A stretch of 64,000 bases of DNA. Origin: Amyelois transitella (Eukaryota > Arthropoda > Insecta > Lepidoptera > Pyralidae). The notes below the pieces were generated by a model, which did no database searches, was not told the DNA's origin, and saw only the letters and a list, made by a program, of their open reading frames with translations. The position numbers and the translations under genes were made by a program. Shown here one piece after another: positions 53,312 to 63,853 of the stretch (positions within the stretch are counted from its first letter, which is position 1; every line of letters starts with the position of its first letter). The stretch is taken from positions 6,530,001 through 6,594,000 of the forward strand of contig NC_083517.1 of assembly GCF_032362555.1 (NCBI RefSeq), read 5' to 3'.

Positions 53312-55273
53312 ATGGAGTTGGAGTATTACAAAGTGACTTCTGAGTTAGACGCAAGGGAAGTTTTACGATATCTTAACTATTTAGGTATACGTAATATTAG
53401 TGGTGAAGTTTTAAAATATTTCATTTCAGGTGAGTGTAATAATAAGTATTCCACTGGCCATACACAGCTAGTTCTGAAATAAAAAAATGTTTGTTGGTTT
53501 TTCTTTACTTAATTTTAAGCTATCGAAATATACCTACCTACATATTTAAGTGAATGATTGTTATATTATGTTTAAAATAAATGATCCATCATATTTCAGA
53601 TCTGAAAAAACTTATCAAATATGACTTGCAGCAAAAGGAAAATTTGCTTCATGAGAGGGAAATCAAGTCACAAGGACCTGAGAGGTTACACAGTGCCACC
53701 ACGTTTTCATCAAGAAGCCGTTCCAAGGCTAATGATGGTATTCTCATGTGTTGCAGTAAAGAATGCACTAACCCTAAAGTAAAACTGATAACTAGGAAAA
53801 CCCATTCAGCCCCTTGTATACCCAAAAAGTTAGAGACCAATAATAAACCTCTACGTAGGGCATGCTCTTGTGTCAGAGTAGAAAAGAAAACAGAAGAAGA
53901 CTGCAAAGAAAAGGCTCCTACAATCGGAAGCAGTCATTCTAAAAACTGTAAGTATAATACTTATTTTCATTTTTTAGTCAAAAGCAAATATCACTTAGAG
54001 TACAATCAATAAATTATATTTAGGTGTAATTTCTCTTTTAGTAATTTTCAAAAACATTCATAAGAGCAGTTTTTTGTCTCTATTTAAGTCGGACAGAAAA
54101 ACTGGTTGTCTTGTTTTGTAGCTGCTATTATTATAGAGAACTATATAGGTTACCTTTTATTTGAAATAACAAATTTCATTTTTGTTTTTACAGTAATTAA
54201 AGTCCCGAAGCAGCCCACTAAGAAGAAATGTGACCCTGTATCCTTATATCATTATTACACTTCTCTTTGGGCCAAGTACAAACCAAATGTACCAGGAGAA
54301 AATGATTGGTCTGAGCTTAGATGGCGTGTTCGGCAGAAAATGGCTGGCAATTTAGAGAATCCAGTTCAGAGTATGTACCAATTTTTATTCATCAATCTCC
54401 ATACAATAGCTACGTGAAGGGGAAAAAAGATTCTAGTTCTCAATAAGAACATGAAACTACACCTTTATAAAAGAAACAAATGTTTGGCGCCCTTTTCAAC
54501 TTGCATGACATATTATGATCTTACCCAAGTTTGATAAATAGGCAAAGAAAAGGACTTTCCCTATCCAAAATAATTAAGTTCAAAGATACCCAAAAGTAGA
54601 AGTAACTTTGACAACACTGGAAAATATTTCACTACCAATAGGTACCATAAATTTGACACTCATTAATATCACAATATGTTCAATGTGACCCAACTTGATT
54701 GTAGTTCTTATAGTTTCTGTTGCTTTAGGCCCTAGACTCTCTTATTTCATTTAAAAAAAATTGTTCCACCCAGGCCACATAAAAAAGTATATTTATGAAT
54801 ACCTATAAGATTTAGTTTTTAGGGGAGAACAAAATATGTTTTATTATCCTCTTCTACGATTAATGTAATGTTTTCATAATTTAAATGTTGGAATCTGTTA
54901 TATCAATATTGGATGAGACATTTGTCTTCAATCTCATCTGATGGTAAGTGATGATGAAGATGAAGAAGTTATTCCAAGAGATTAATTTGTATCATTGATC
55001 TAACTTATTACTTTGAGTGGTATGCATTCCATGTAGAAAACAATATGTACACTCTGATTCTCTTGTACTCTAAGAGTTGAGCACTAAAAGATCACCTGTC
55101 ATATTTCTAAATGTAGAAACAAGTATTTTGGGAACACTGGCCTAGGGAGGGCAATTTTTCCACCAGACTTGGTTTGTAAATTTTAAAGATGGCACTACTA
55201 TGAAACTAACCCAAGTTATTAAGTACAATAAGAAATTAAAGCATGTCAAATGTTATTTTTTTCAGATTCATGA
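53312..55273 (+). CDS. HYLS1: Hydrolethalus syndrome protein 1 homologue (centriole/cilium protein)
   Basis: Four exons, 53312-53429, 53600-53947, 54194-54370 and 55266-55273, give 216 residues. The N-terminus (ELDAREVLRYLNYLGIRNIS, then LKKLIKYDL) resembles the conserved start of HYLS1. The region near the C-terminus (KKCDPVSLYHYYTSLWAKYK, then PGENDWSELRWRVRQKM) is the HYLS1 box, with the DPV..Y..Y...W and LRW.VR motifs. HYLS1 is a core centriolar protein needed for cilium formation. The last exon is only 8 nt including the stop; it follows a good acceptor (TTTTTTTTTCAG). Without that splice the frame would run 16 codons into the intron to a stop at 54417. Polyadenylation signals AATAAA lie at 55374-55383. 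Confidence 0.78.
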
Positions 55274-55533
55274 TTTGCCAGAAGTGTACCTGTAGCTACC
55301 TACTATAAAATAAAACTGACATGTATAGGTACTGAAAAGTTGTATAATTACTGGCATAAGTTCTGTGATAAGAAATAAATAAAGTTACTTTTTAATGTTT
55401 ATTTCCTTATGTCCTTATTCTGAAGTTATGTATACTAAATAAACAAATATTGCAAGTACTTATAATATCACACAGGTATAACACAAGAAAATACAAAGGA
55501 AAGATAACACAAGAAGGGCAAAAAATGTATTTA

Positions 55534-56500
55534 TCATACTTGATCAAGTTTGAACTTTGCTTCTTTATCATGTGTAAAGGAATGGAGATGGTGCAGGATC
55601 CTTTCTTCAATTCTTTCTGCAGCAGACATTGTCAAGACCAGTGTGTCATGTTTCAACATAGAGTAAACATTTAGTCCATATACAGGCATAATATTGACAT
55701 GAGGTAGGCCATCGGTGGCAACTGTTATATTGCGGGGAGCATAATCCGTACTGAAAGAAAAACATGTAGCCAATTAATTTACATATTTTTAATAGAATTT
55801 GGTAAAATATTACTTATTTCAATATTTTTCCATTGACATTCAAAAAGATTATGTAATTTTCTTACTCATCAACCAATAAAACTGATGGTCCCCAATTTCT
55901 TTCCTTTATTAGCTCTTCCAAGTATTCTGGTTCCTCCGAAGGCAATTCTAGATCTTTCACAACATGTAAATCATCTTGAGCTAGCTTTGCTGATAATGTC
56001 GATGTAAGACCTTGTATTCTTAGTGGAAATGGTAACATGAAGAAGTGGGTTTTTCCTGATCGTGGTCCATGTGCTATACCACCCCCACGCCATAATGGTG
56101 ACCTTATGGAACCATGTCTGGCTCGACCTAAACCTTTCTGAGGCCAAGGCTTTCTACCACCGCCTCTTACTTCAGCTCTAGTTTTTGTATGTGCCCATGA
56201 TACCCATCTGTACTTCTTTTGCCAAACAACATTATTATGTATTATGTCTATCCTCGGTACTGCTGCGTATACATCGGGATGTAATTCAAATAGTCCTAAC
56301 TTTTTTTCTTCAATCGAGTCAAGATTTTCAATCCATACTTCTCGGGGCTTCGTATAAAGAGGAGCGTACTTCCATTCTTTCTGAACAACATTTAGAGAAT
56401 TTGTGGATGCAGGTGAGGTAACATTTGAAGAATAAACACGAACTTGAGGAACAATAGATATATGCAGCCTTTTGACAGCATTAATAAGTACTGAAACCAT
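55534..56500 (-). CDS. mRpL4: Mitochondrial large ribosomal subunit protein bL4m
   Basis: Two exons, 56500-55866 and 55750-55534, joined in phase 2 with GT-AG borders, give 283 residues. The first 30 or so residues are basic and serine-rich, as in mitochondrial targeting peptides. The L4 signature is clear: [20 protein letters not shown], then [16 protein letters not shown]. The C-terminal half ([20 protein letters not shown], then [16 protein letters not shown]) is the rest of the L4 fold. It binds 23S-type rRNA near the exit tunnel of the mitoribosome. A minus-strand AATAAA at 55403-55398 can serve as its polyadenylation signal. It converges with HYLS1; the stop codons are 260 bp apart. Confidence 0.95.
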
Positions 56501-57255
56501 GCTTTAATTTTTATGATCACTTTTTTTCAAAAAACAAAACAAAATTTCAATAATACATTTTCTTTCAATTTTCTGAAAATAAAATGAACGAACGAAACGA
56601 TGTCTGATTTTTTTTTATTTTGTTTTGAGGTTATTTCCAATGTTGCCAACTATAATCTTGTCAAGACGTAGAATTCTGGCTTTATTACATAAAGCATAAA
56701 CCTGTGATTCCGAGAAAATTTTAAGTTGAATGAATATGTGGCTAAGTATTTTTAACTAAAGTAGGTATTTGCTACTTTCTTACAAAGTTAAACTGTATTT
56801 AAGCACGATTTTATTTTTTCGTAACTTGTAAAGGTTTCCAACTTGAAAAAAAAATGACATTTTGATGCGTGCTGTTTTATTCTTAACGGCGATTGCAATG
56901 AGCTTTTTTATACATCGTTACCGGCTGTTCAACTTATAAACTAACTCATATTATGCAAATAAAATATTTGAATTTGAACTATGTACTAATTATAATAGTG
57001 CATTCATATTAAGATGTAGATATTTCTTTCATTTTTTTATATAAGTTGTGACGCAGAAAAACGAGCAACGCAAAAGAACTCCAAATAATGACGTCGCGTG
57101 GACGATTAATGCTAGTGAAAAAACGAAATCAAGCAAACTTACTTAATTTATTTATTTTAAAGGTTCGCTTTTTACACGATATAGAATAGGTCATACTAGT
57201 ACGTTTCGGTATCGGTTTGTTGCTAAGACATTATACTAACTATACCTATTAAACA
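56501..57255. other. Upstream region of bL4m
   Basis: It should contain the bL4m promoter and 5' UTR. No repeat, coding exon or motif was recognised. Confidence 0.35.
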
Positions 57256-57545
57256 TACATACATACATAAAATCACGCCTCTTTCCCGGAGGGGTAGGCA
57301 GAGACTACCTCTTTCCACTTGCCACGATCTCTGCATACTTCCTTCGCTTCAGCCACATTCATAACTCTCTTCAGGCAAGCTCGGCGGTTTCGGGTACTTT
57401 TGACCTGACCCTTTACCAGGACGTCCTTAATTTGATCAAGATACGTTCGTCTAGGTCTTCCCACTCCGACCTTTTCCTCCACACTATCTGCTTAGTCAAC
57501 CTGCTTTCATTCATCCTCTCCACATGACCGAACCATCTTAACATC
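57256..57545 (-). pseudogene. Rep-B LINE, 3' end of the ORF and tail (best copy)
   Basis: The minus strand reads LRWFGHVERMNESRLTK, then after a frame change VGVGRPRRTYLDQIKDVLVK, RNRRACLKRVMNVAEAKEVC and RDRGKWKEVVSAYPSGKEA, then a stop at 57273. This GHVERM / GRPRR / W-x-x-V-x-x-x-P-S-G order is the C-terminus of a non-LTR retrotransposon polymerase. After the stop comes AGGCGTGATTTTATGTATGT and an ATGT tail. That end also closes Rep-A copies, so this LINE is a likely partner of Rep-A. Confidence 0.75.
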
Positions 57546-57579
57546 AAACATACATACATACTTACATTATCACTACTAT

Positions 57580-57710
57580 ATTGTGCCGTGTGGTTCCCGG
57601 CACCAATACATAAAAGAATAGAAGGCCATTCAGCTTTTCAAGACTGTTGGCTCTGTCTACCCAAAGGGATATAGATATAGATGTGACCATATATATGTAT
57701 GTATGTATCA
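57580..57710 (+). repeat. Rep-A with internal deletion
   Basis: The 5' block (GTGCCGTGTGGTTCCCGGCA, CATAAAAGAATAG) is fused to the 3' block (GGCCATTCAGCTTTTCAAGA to ATATATGTATGTATGTAT). The middle is missing. Confidence 0.88.
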
Positions 57711-57717
57711 CTACTAT

Positions 57718-57945
57718 ATCCTCTGTGGGGTAGACAGAGTCAACAGTCTTCAAAAGGTCGGTAGGCCACGTTCAGCTGTTTGGCTCAATGATAGTATTGA
57801 GATTCAAATAGTGATAGGCTGCTAGCCCATAGCCTAAAAGAAGAATCCCTAGTTCAAAAGCGCTTCTCTTAGTCGCCTTTACGCCATCCATGGGTAAGAT
57901 GGAGGGGGCCTATTTTTTTTATTGGTGCCGAGAACTCAATGAAGA
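57718..57945 (-). repeat. Rep-A, near full-length, inverted
   Basis: The reverse complement reads from TTCTCGGCACCAATAAAAAA to CTCTGTCTACCCCACAGAGG. It faces the preceding copy tail-to-tail, separated by only a few bases. Confidence 0.88.
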
Positions 57946-58020
57946 ACTATCATATGGAAATGCCGTAATTGTTCAACTTGATTTAAAAATAACAATAATA
58001 TATTTGTCTCTTTCTCACAT

Positions 58021-58222
58021 TAGTGGTTTTTCGGAAGAATAAACGTTTACACTATTTTATTAGCACCCTCTTCATTGGCTTCGATGTACTTTTGCTGCTG
58101 CTGACGCCATCGACTATGCCGGCTTTGTTTAAGTACATGTGGAAAGTTGTCATCGTGATGTTTTTACTTTTTCCCGTGTTTTTCGACTTTGTACGAAGCT
58201 GTGCTACTATTAATCGAAAATA
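58021..58222 (+). CDS. Candidate terminal exon, unrecognised two-helix membrane protein
   Basis: An acceptor-like tract (TTTGTCTCTTTCTCACATTAG, ending at 58020) precedes an open frame of 66 codons to TAA at 58220-58222. No in-frame ATG opens it (it begins after the AG with GTG), so it would be a 3' exon. The peptide has two strongly hydrophobic segments (YFISTLFIGFDVLLLLL and WKVVIVMFLLFPVFF) and a basic end (INRK). No upstream exons or family could be recognised. It could equally be a relic. Confidence 0.3.
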
Positions 58223-58916
58223 AACTATAAGATGAAGTGTTCTATAGCATATTGTGGCCTATGTCAAAGCAAAAATAGGCCAAATCTAACCTTTCACTGG
58301 TAACTGGTTAATATTTTGTTAAATTATTGTCGATTATTATAATTGAATATAGGTACTTTGTAATTATAAAATGTGTTTTAAACCCTATTACTTTTTACCT
58401 TGTTAGTTGTGAGTTTTAGAAACTTGTAATACTTATTTTCAATATTTCATTCACATCGAAAACATTAACACGGGTGCTAGTGTCGAACATCATCGAACAT
58501 AGAATCTTATAGATAAATTAGGGTCTAAGTTATGTTAAAATATTTTTTCTCGTTTTAGTTAACCAATGAACGGATATTAGCAAAGGGAATGGCTATAAAT
58601 GATTGGCATAGAAAATATCCGGCCAGGAACAAGACATATCCATGTATGCCGCGGTTCTCCAAGCATAACACCTTGCTTGGCGGAAGATCTTCCCTTTGGT
58701 GGCGGTCGAGGCCGAATTCTTCCGCTACAGGCCTCTTCAAGGACCACGAAAGAGCAATCGACTTTACAACAAACTTTTGGCAATCGCTTATCATAAAATT
58801 TATATAATTTAGTCAAGACGAAATCTTGAACATTCAAAAGAACATAAATACTTACATCAAAGAAGACACGAACAATTGCTATTATTTATCTCTTAGTTAT
58901 TGATATCATTTATCTC
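58223..58916. other. Unassigned region with overlapping open frames
   Basis: Between 58555 and 58837 both strands are open (plus 58589-58807, with an ATG; minus 58837-58577 and 58794-58555). The GC content is above the surroundings. No frame has a recognisable family, so none is called as a gene. Confidence 0.3.
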
Positions 58917-59104
58917 TTATGATTTTTCTTTTATTAGTTGCCTAAATTCCTTCGTAAGTTGCTTAGGCACCATTCCCACGGACATCATTTTGCTGTCGTC
59001 CACCCAACTGTAAGCTGTTGACGCAGCAAACTGCAGCTGTCGTACAGCGGCAGTTTTCGCCTCAACAAGTAATTGATGCGCTTGAGATTTTCCGTCTTGT
59101 ATTA
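58917..59104 (-). CDS. Candidate terminal exon, unrecognised
   Basis: On the minus strand an acceptor-like GCAATGTGTAG precedes an open frame ALLIQDGKSQAHQLLVEAKT, continuing with QFAASTAYSWVDDSKMM and ending EFRQLIKEKS at TAA (58917-58919). It has a helical, protein-like composition. No upstream exon or family is recognised. The sequence just upstream (59105-59200) is filled with inverted and direct copies of AGCTGTCGACGCAGCAAAC, so the exon's 5' context may be rearranged. Confidence 0.35.
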
Positions 59105-59200
59105 ACAAAGCCTACACATTGCAGCCGTAGACAGCCGTTGTTTGCTGTGTCGACAGCTCGCAGATGACACTTCAACAAGTTTGCTGCGTCGACAGCTTGA
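59007..59200. repeat. Cluster of inverted microrepeats
   Basis: AGCTGTTGACGCAGCAAAC (59013-59031) is mirrored by GTTTGCTGTGTCGACAGCT (about 59139-59157) and GTTTGCTGCGTCGACAGCT (about 59179-59197). CAACAAGT also recurs. This suggests local template-switch duplication. Confidence 0.6.
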
Positions 59201-59524
59201 AGTGGGGTGGTCGGCAGCTAAATGTTGAATACTGCCTCACCCAACCCAGCCAGGATCATGGTCAAAGGCGCATCCTCTAGAGAGATGAGTATGTAACCGA
59301 GACTAACGACAAAAGGAAAAAGAACCCCCAAGATTTTACTAAACATCACATTCGTGGGTGCTACAATGTTGTACCATATATTTTAACCGGATATAATAAA
59401 TGAAAAACCATGAAATATTAAAAATGTATTTAATGATGAAACTATTTGTTCTAAGATGATCATTATAAAGTGGCGTTTATTGTTATCCGAATGTTACTGG
59501 CACGCCAGGTCAATCGATCTTGCA

Positions 59525-62500
59525 CTAATTTGTACCAAATATTCGATTAAGGACTATTCTCATGGCACGTCTACTGTCATATGGCACCTGAAAAAATAAA
59601 TATCTAATTAAATAGTTCAGAATAAACTGAATTAAAAAATTATATCCATTCTTGCAAATCTTTTGAAATTTGAACAAAAAAGTAGGAATTTATCTACGAA
59701 CTGAGTTAGTGTGAAGGCTATATGTTTGAGGGTAAGCAAGATGTGCAAGCTCAAATATTGCATTTCACTTTTCATTCAAAGTGTTAATTGTATGGGTATA
59801 GAATTATTATATATGGGTATAGAAATCCTTATATATTAAATAACAAGAATATTAAGTACTAAGTTGTTATTTTGTTGACAATCACATCGCATATGTAGGC
59901 TTTTTTGTAGTTACATTGATACTATATTTGATTTGGTGTTATATACATACTCACATATAACACACGCAAATAACGCAGATTGTGTTACACAAAACAAATT
60001 TTCATTACTTACTGATACTCCAGCCACATTGATCCAGTAGAATTTTAGTTTCGCAGTCTCTTTGAAATATCCTTGGACGAGTCTGTCGACAACTAGAGTT
60101 TGACGGGTGCTGTTATCGAACTCAAATCGTCCACTCCAAACTAAGTTGTTTATCCATTCTAATTGACCTGTATTAAAAAAAAATTTATATTTTTGCTTGC
60201 TTTTACCTGAAGGGCTACCTCAAAAGTTAAAAATATATCTCTATCTCTCGCGGGTAAACTCGTAGATAGAGGGAAAGTGGGAAGATGATTGTACTTATTA
60301 TGTCTTATCAATTTTACTGAATAGACCAACAGTCGTACAAAGTTGGTATATTATGTCAGTTACCCTAGCATGGAATGGGATATGCAAACGATTAGCAACT
60401 AATGCGAAATCAGTTTTCAATTTCTTCTTCACTAAAATCAAGAAAAGTAAAGCAGCTACAAAGACACACAATGTTTTATTGAAGTCGCCAGTCTCACACA
60501 TATCTTGTAATTTATGTAACATGAATTTTTAACATGTAAGCATCTCGATTCGAAGGCCAATCTTATCATATCATCTATGTATCTAAAGTGGCAAGGTTGC
60601 GTTCTTCCTGACTTGCCTGCCTATTACTACGATCCAAGAGAATCATGTCTGACACAACCTAAGATCTACATTTAGATGCATGATATTTAGATTTATAGAT
60701 TTTTTAATGAACCATAACTATGTAGATTCTTGTGTTGTTTTTAAAATAAGTGCCGTGTGGTTCCCGGCACCCAATACAAAAAAGAATAGGACCACTCCAT
60801 CTCTTTCCCATGGATGTCGTAAAAGGCGACTAAGGGATAGGGTTATAAACTACATAATATAACATAATAACAGGCGGCCTGTGTGGCGCAGCGGTAGTAC
60901 GCTTGTCTGTGACACCGGGGGTCCCGGGTTCGAATCCCGGCCAGGGCATGATGAGAAACGAACTTTCTCTGATTGGCCTGGGTCTTGGATGTTTATCTAT
61001 GTATGTATTTATTATAAAATATAGTATAGTTGAGTTAGTATCTCGTAACACAAGTCTCGAACTTACTTCGAGGCTAACTCAATCAGTGTAATTTGTCCCG
61101 TGTATATTTATTTATTATTATTATTATGTTTCTCCTCTTAGATTTCACGGGTCTATACACCCCGGATTTTTGAGAGGCTTGCGTGGGGATATAAATCCAA
61201 CACGTAGAGGCCCTTTGGAGAAGTTGATGTTATGTTGTTCTCCTGCCAAAACCCGTTCCCGGGCATATCAATAGATGATATGTCCATGAACAGGTCTCGG
61301 CAGGAGGTGGAGCTATTACAAAATAAGGAAAAGGATTATGGGTTATGGAGTTGACGTTTGGATGGATTTAAACTGGGCTATTGTTGGAGAAGTTCGGACA
61401 CCTGCCATAATCATGAATACGTGACTATTATGTGGCAGGTGGTGACTCGCCACTCACTAAATGGGCCCCTCAAATCAGTCACCATGATTGGCAACAAAGG
61501 GGCAACATCGGCGTGGGTGGCTAAGAATGTCGAGAGGTGAGACTGCGGGGCGTGAAATCGTGGTGATCCAGTCAGGCACCCCCGGCGTTATGACATTTTA
61601 CACTTCCATCCTTCGAGCGTATAGCTCTCGCGACTCCACTCTGACCGGCCGGTTAAGGCAAGCCAGAGGTAGGGGTCCTGTCCCTCATCGGTTTCCACTC
61701 CGACCTTGGCGAAGGAAGATCGGAGGCGAGGAACAGGGGCCTCCCCTGGGAGCACTCAGGTCCGTGGGGTCGCTACTCCCCAACAGCTCGCCACAAGCTG
61801 CCCTGCGGAGACTGATTGCACTGGGAAGGTGACCCAGGGGGCGATGGGGTCGTCACGTTCCGACGCCTTTATTATTATTATTATTAAACTTGGGATTCTT
61901 CTTTTAGGCAATGGGCTAGCAACCTGTCACTATTTGAATCTCAATTCTATCATTAAGCCAAATAGCTGAACGTGGCCATTTAGTCTTCAAGACTGTTGGC
62001 TCTGTGTACCCCGCATGGGATATGGACGTGACCATATGTATGTATGTATGTATTTTTAAAATAATTTGAATATTAGTAACGATAGGTATAGGTACTCACC
62101 GGGTGTGTTCGATACTGCGTCCAAATTACCATTATATATAGAAACTGTGACATTTGTATTTTGGAGTAAATGTTCCACTAAAAAATAATAAATGTTTTAT
62201 TAGCTAATAACATATTCATATTATTAATAGGTACTCCCATTTGTACGGGTCCCACATAATGTCAACAAACAAAATAGGTATCATCACCCAATTTGATATA
62301 CCTACCTATTTCTACTGAAGGAACCATCAATATGGACCTGAAAGAGTTCAGTGCAGTTTCTCGAGAGCTGTCGTATGCCACGTTGGAGATACCCAAAGCT
62401 GGTGCCACTGTGTCCTCCATGAACTCGTACAAGTTTTGGGCACGCGAAGCTTTTTGTAAATAACTTCTCATTCCGAAGGCATTAAAATCTGAAATAATCG

Positions 62501-63853
62501 AGTACCTAAATCGATTTATGGTCGGTTGGGCTGAACGTTCTACGGGTAAAGCTATACAAAACTCTATCGTGATTGAGAGACTGACAAAAATGTACCTACG
62601 GCCGAAATTTGGGGCGTAGGAAACTGAATTATGAACTATTACAAAATTTTCAAAGATCCCAAGTGTAAGTGTGATTCTTTTTTGAATAAATTAAAAACTA
62701 AGTAATTATAGTACTGTACTAATAATTATAGTAACTACAAAGTAAGCATAAAAAAAGTAATAGTTCGTATTTATATAATACTAGGCAATGCAAGCTTTCA
62801 TGACGGTTTAGTTGACAGCTCGTCAATTTACGTATTTCGGCATTATCTTAATACGTCGCATTATTATCACGTCTCTTGGCTTAACTAGACAACATCTGCT
62901 ACTTGCGGTCTTATTAAACATTAGAATGTTTCCTTGTCAAAGTGTTTCGCAAAAATTGGACCGTAAAACTATATCCGCTTACTTCTTGAAGAAGTCTCTT
63001 CTCGTGTTAATTTTTGGATGATGTATCCTAAGTTAACTGCAATAGCACCAGCGTTATCATTGACAATTTCGCCCAAAGTTAGGAATTGTTCAAAAGCATC
63101 ATCGTAGTTTTCGTCGCTGACTAAAGTGTTTATTTCACTGGAAAAGGTTTCAATAGTTTCGCGCCCTCTGCCGTCTATATATCCAAGCTCTTCGAGGTAG
63201 AATCCCAATTTACTAAGGGCCAATGCTGGTGATACTATTCCATTGCCAATAATAACTCCTTGTAAATTGTGTTCAAAGTTTAAATCCTGCAAAATAATTC
63301 AATGTCATGTTCAATACCCACTGGGCGCTACGGGCAAAAGTCTTGGTTATGTAAAATAAACAAGAAAACTTCAAGGTTATATAAGATATCCAATAAGAAG
63401 ATCCGAATTGTATCTATTTTAAAAAAAGGTTACCTACCGGTTTTGTCAGTTTTTCGGCTAAACCGAGTGCTAGTTGTGCGCCGTGGCCTTCGCCCATAAT
63501 GTAAAGAGGCGCAGAGCTGTAGGTTCTATGACGATTGTAAAACGACTCAAGATTAGATGCCAGTAGATCAGCTGTAATTGATTAGATTATTTATTAACTT
63601 ATAAAAACACATGAACACCAATTTATTATATATTTTTTTGTTATTTTTAATTGTAAAGTGAATCACGTTACGTAGGTAAAGATATTTTCAAATAAGTTGA
63701 ATCTCCATTACTATTTATAAAAGACTATTTTTATAGTTTCGTGTGCTTCTCACCATGGCCTTCAAGTGTTCTGGGAATTCTGTTTTCCCGCTCTATAGTG
63801 CTGAAACCTGTGCCCATTGGCGCATCAAAAAATAACAAGTTATATGAATCAAC
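59525..63853 (-). CDS. RISC/SCPEP1-like serine carboxypeptidase homologue, catalytically degenerate, 5' end outside window
   Basis: Seven exons are visible: 63853-63754, 63571-63438, 63286-62983, 62488-62306, 62177-62100, 60167-60013 and 59587-59525. They join in phase to 338 codons ending at TAG 59525-59527; earlier exons lie to the right. Family S10 features are LLFFDAPMGTGFS, the YIMGEGHGA nucleophile elbow, a VIIGNGIVSPALAL block, VSIYNGNLDAV with the acid, and a final AGVSVPYDS. Length and order fit retinoid-inducible serine carboxypeptidase (SCPEP1). In active members the elbow is G/S-E-S-Y-G/A-G and the end is A-G-H-x-V-P. Here the serine is Gly (63486-63488) and the histidine is Val (60016-60018). 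Only the aspartate remains, so peptidase activity is not expected. All frames and splice sites are intact, arguing for a maintained pseudoenzyme. Confidence 0.88.
60872..61127 (+). mobile_element. tRNA-derived SINE
   Basis: The tRNA-like head (60873-60948) has a box A (TGGCGCAGCGGTAGTACGC) and a box B inside a perfect stem (CCCGGGTTCGAATCCCGG). The body follows (CTTACTTCGAGGCTAACTCA), and it ends in a TTA-repeat tail at about 61108-61127. The long non-tRNA body and the tail make this a SINE, not a tRNA gene. Confidence 0.8.
61128..61886 (+). mobile_element. GC-rich retroelement fragment with TTA tail
   Basis: Markedly GC-richer than its surroundings and ending in an ATT/TTA repeat (61868-61886) like the preceding SINE. 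It has no recognisable domain. It could be the untranslated end of a LINE or a composite SINE. Confidence 0.5.

Larger units (their letters stand above)
60754..62052 (+). repeat. Rep-A copy split by two insertions
   Basis: The 5' half (60754-60850, GTGCCGTGTGGTTCCCGGCA to GGCGACTAAGGGATAGG) and the 3' half (61887-62052, AAACTTGGGATTCTTCTTTT to ATGTATGTATG) form one Rep-A. A tRNA-derived SINE (60872-61127) and a GC-rich element (61128-61886) lie between. The whole structure is in an intron of the carboxypeptidase homologue. Confidence 0.85.

Noticed and set aside
58589-58807. A 72-codon plus-strand frame with an ATG
   Set aside because: Two minus-strand frames overlap it, no family is recognisable and no splice partners are seen; coding strand cannot be decided.
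60873-60948. A tRNA gene with good A and B boxes
   Set aside because: It continues into a SINE body with a TTA tail and sits inside a Rep-A copy; the tRNA-like part is a SINE head.
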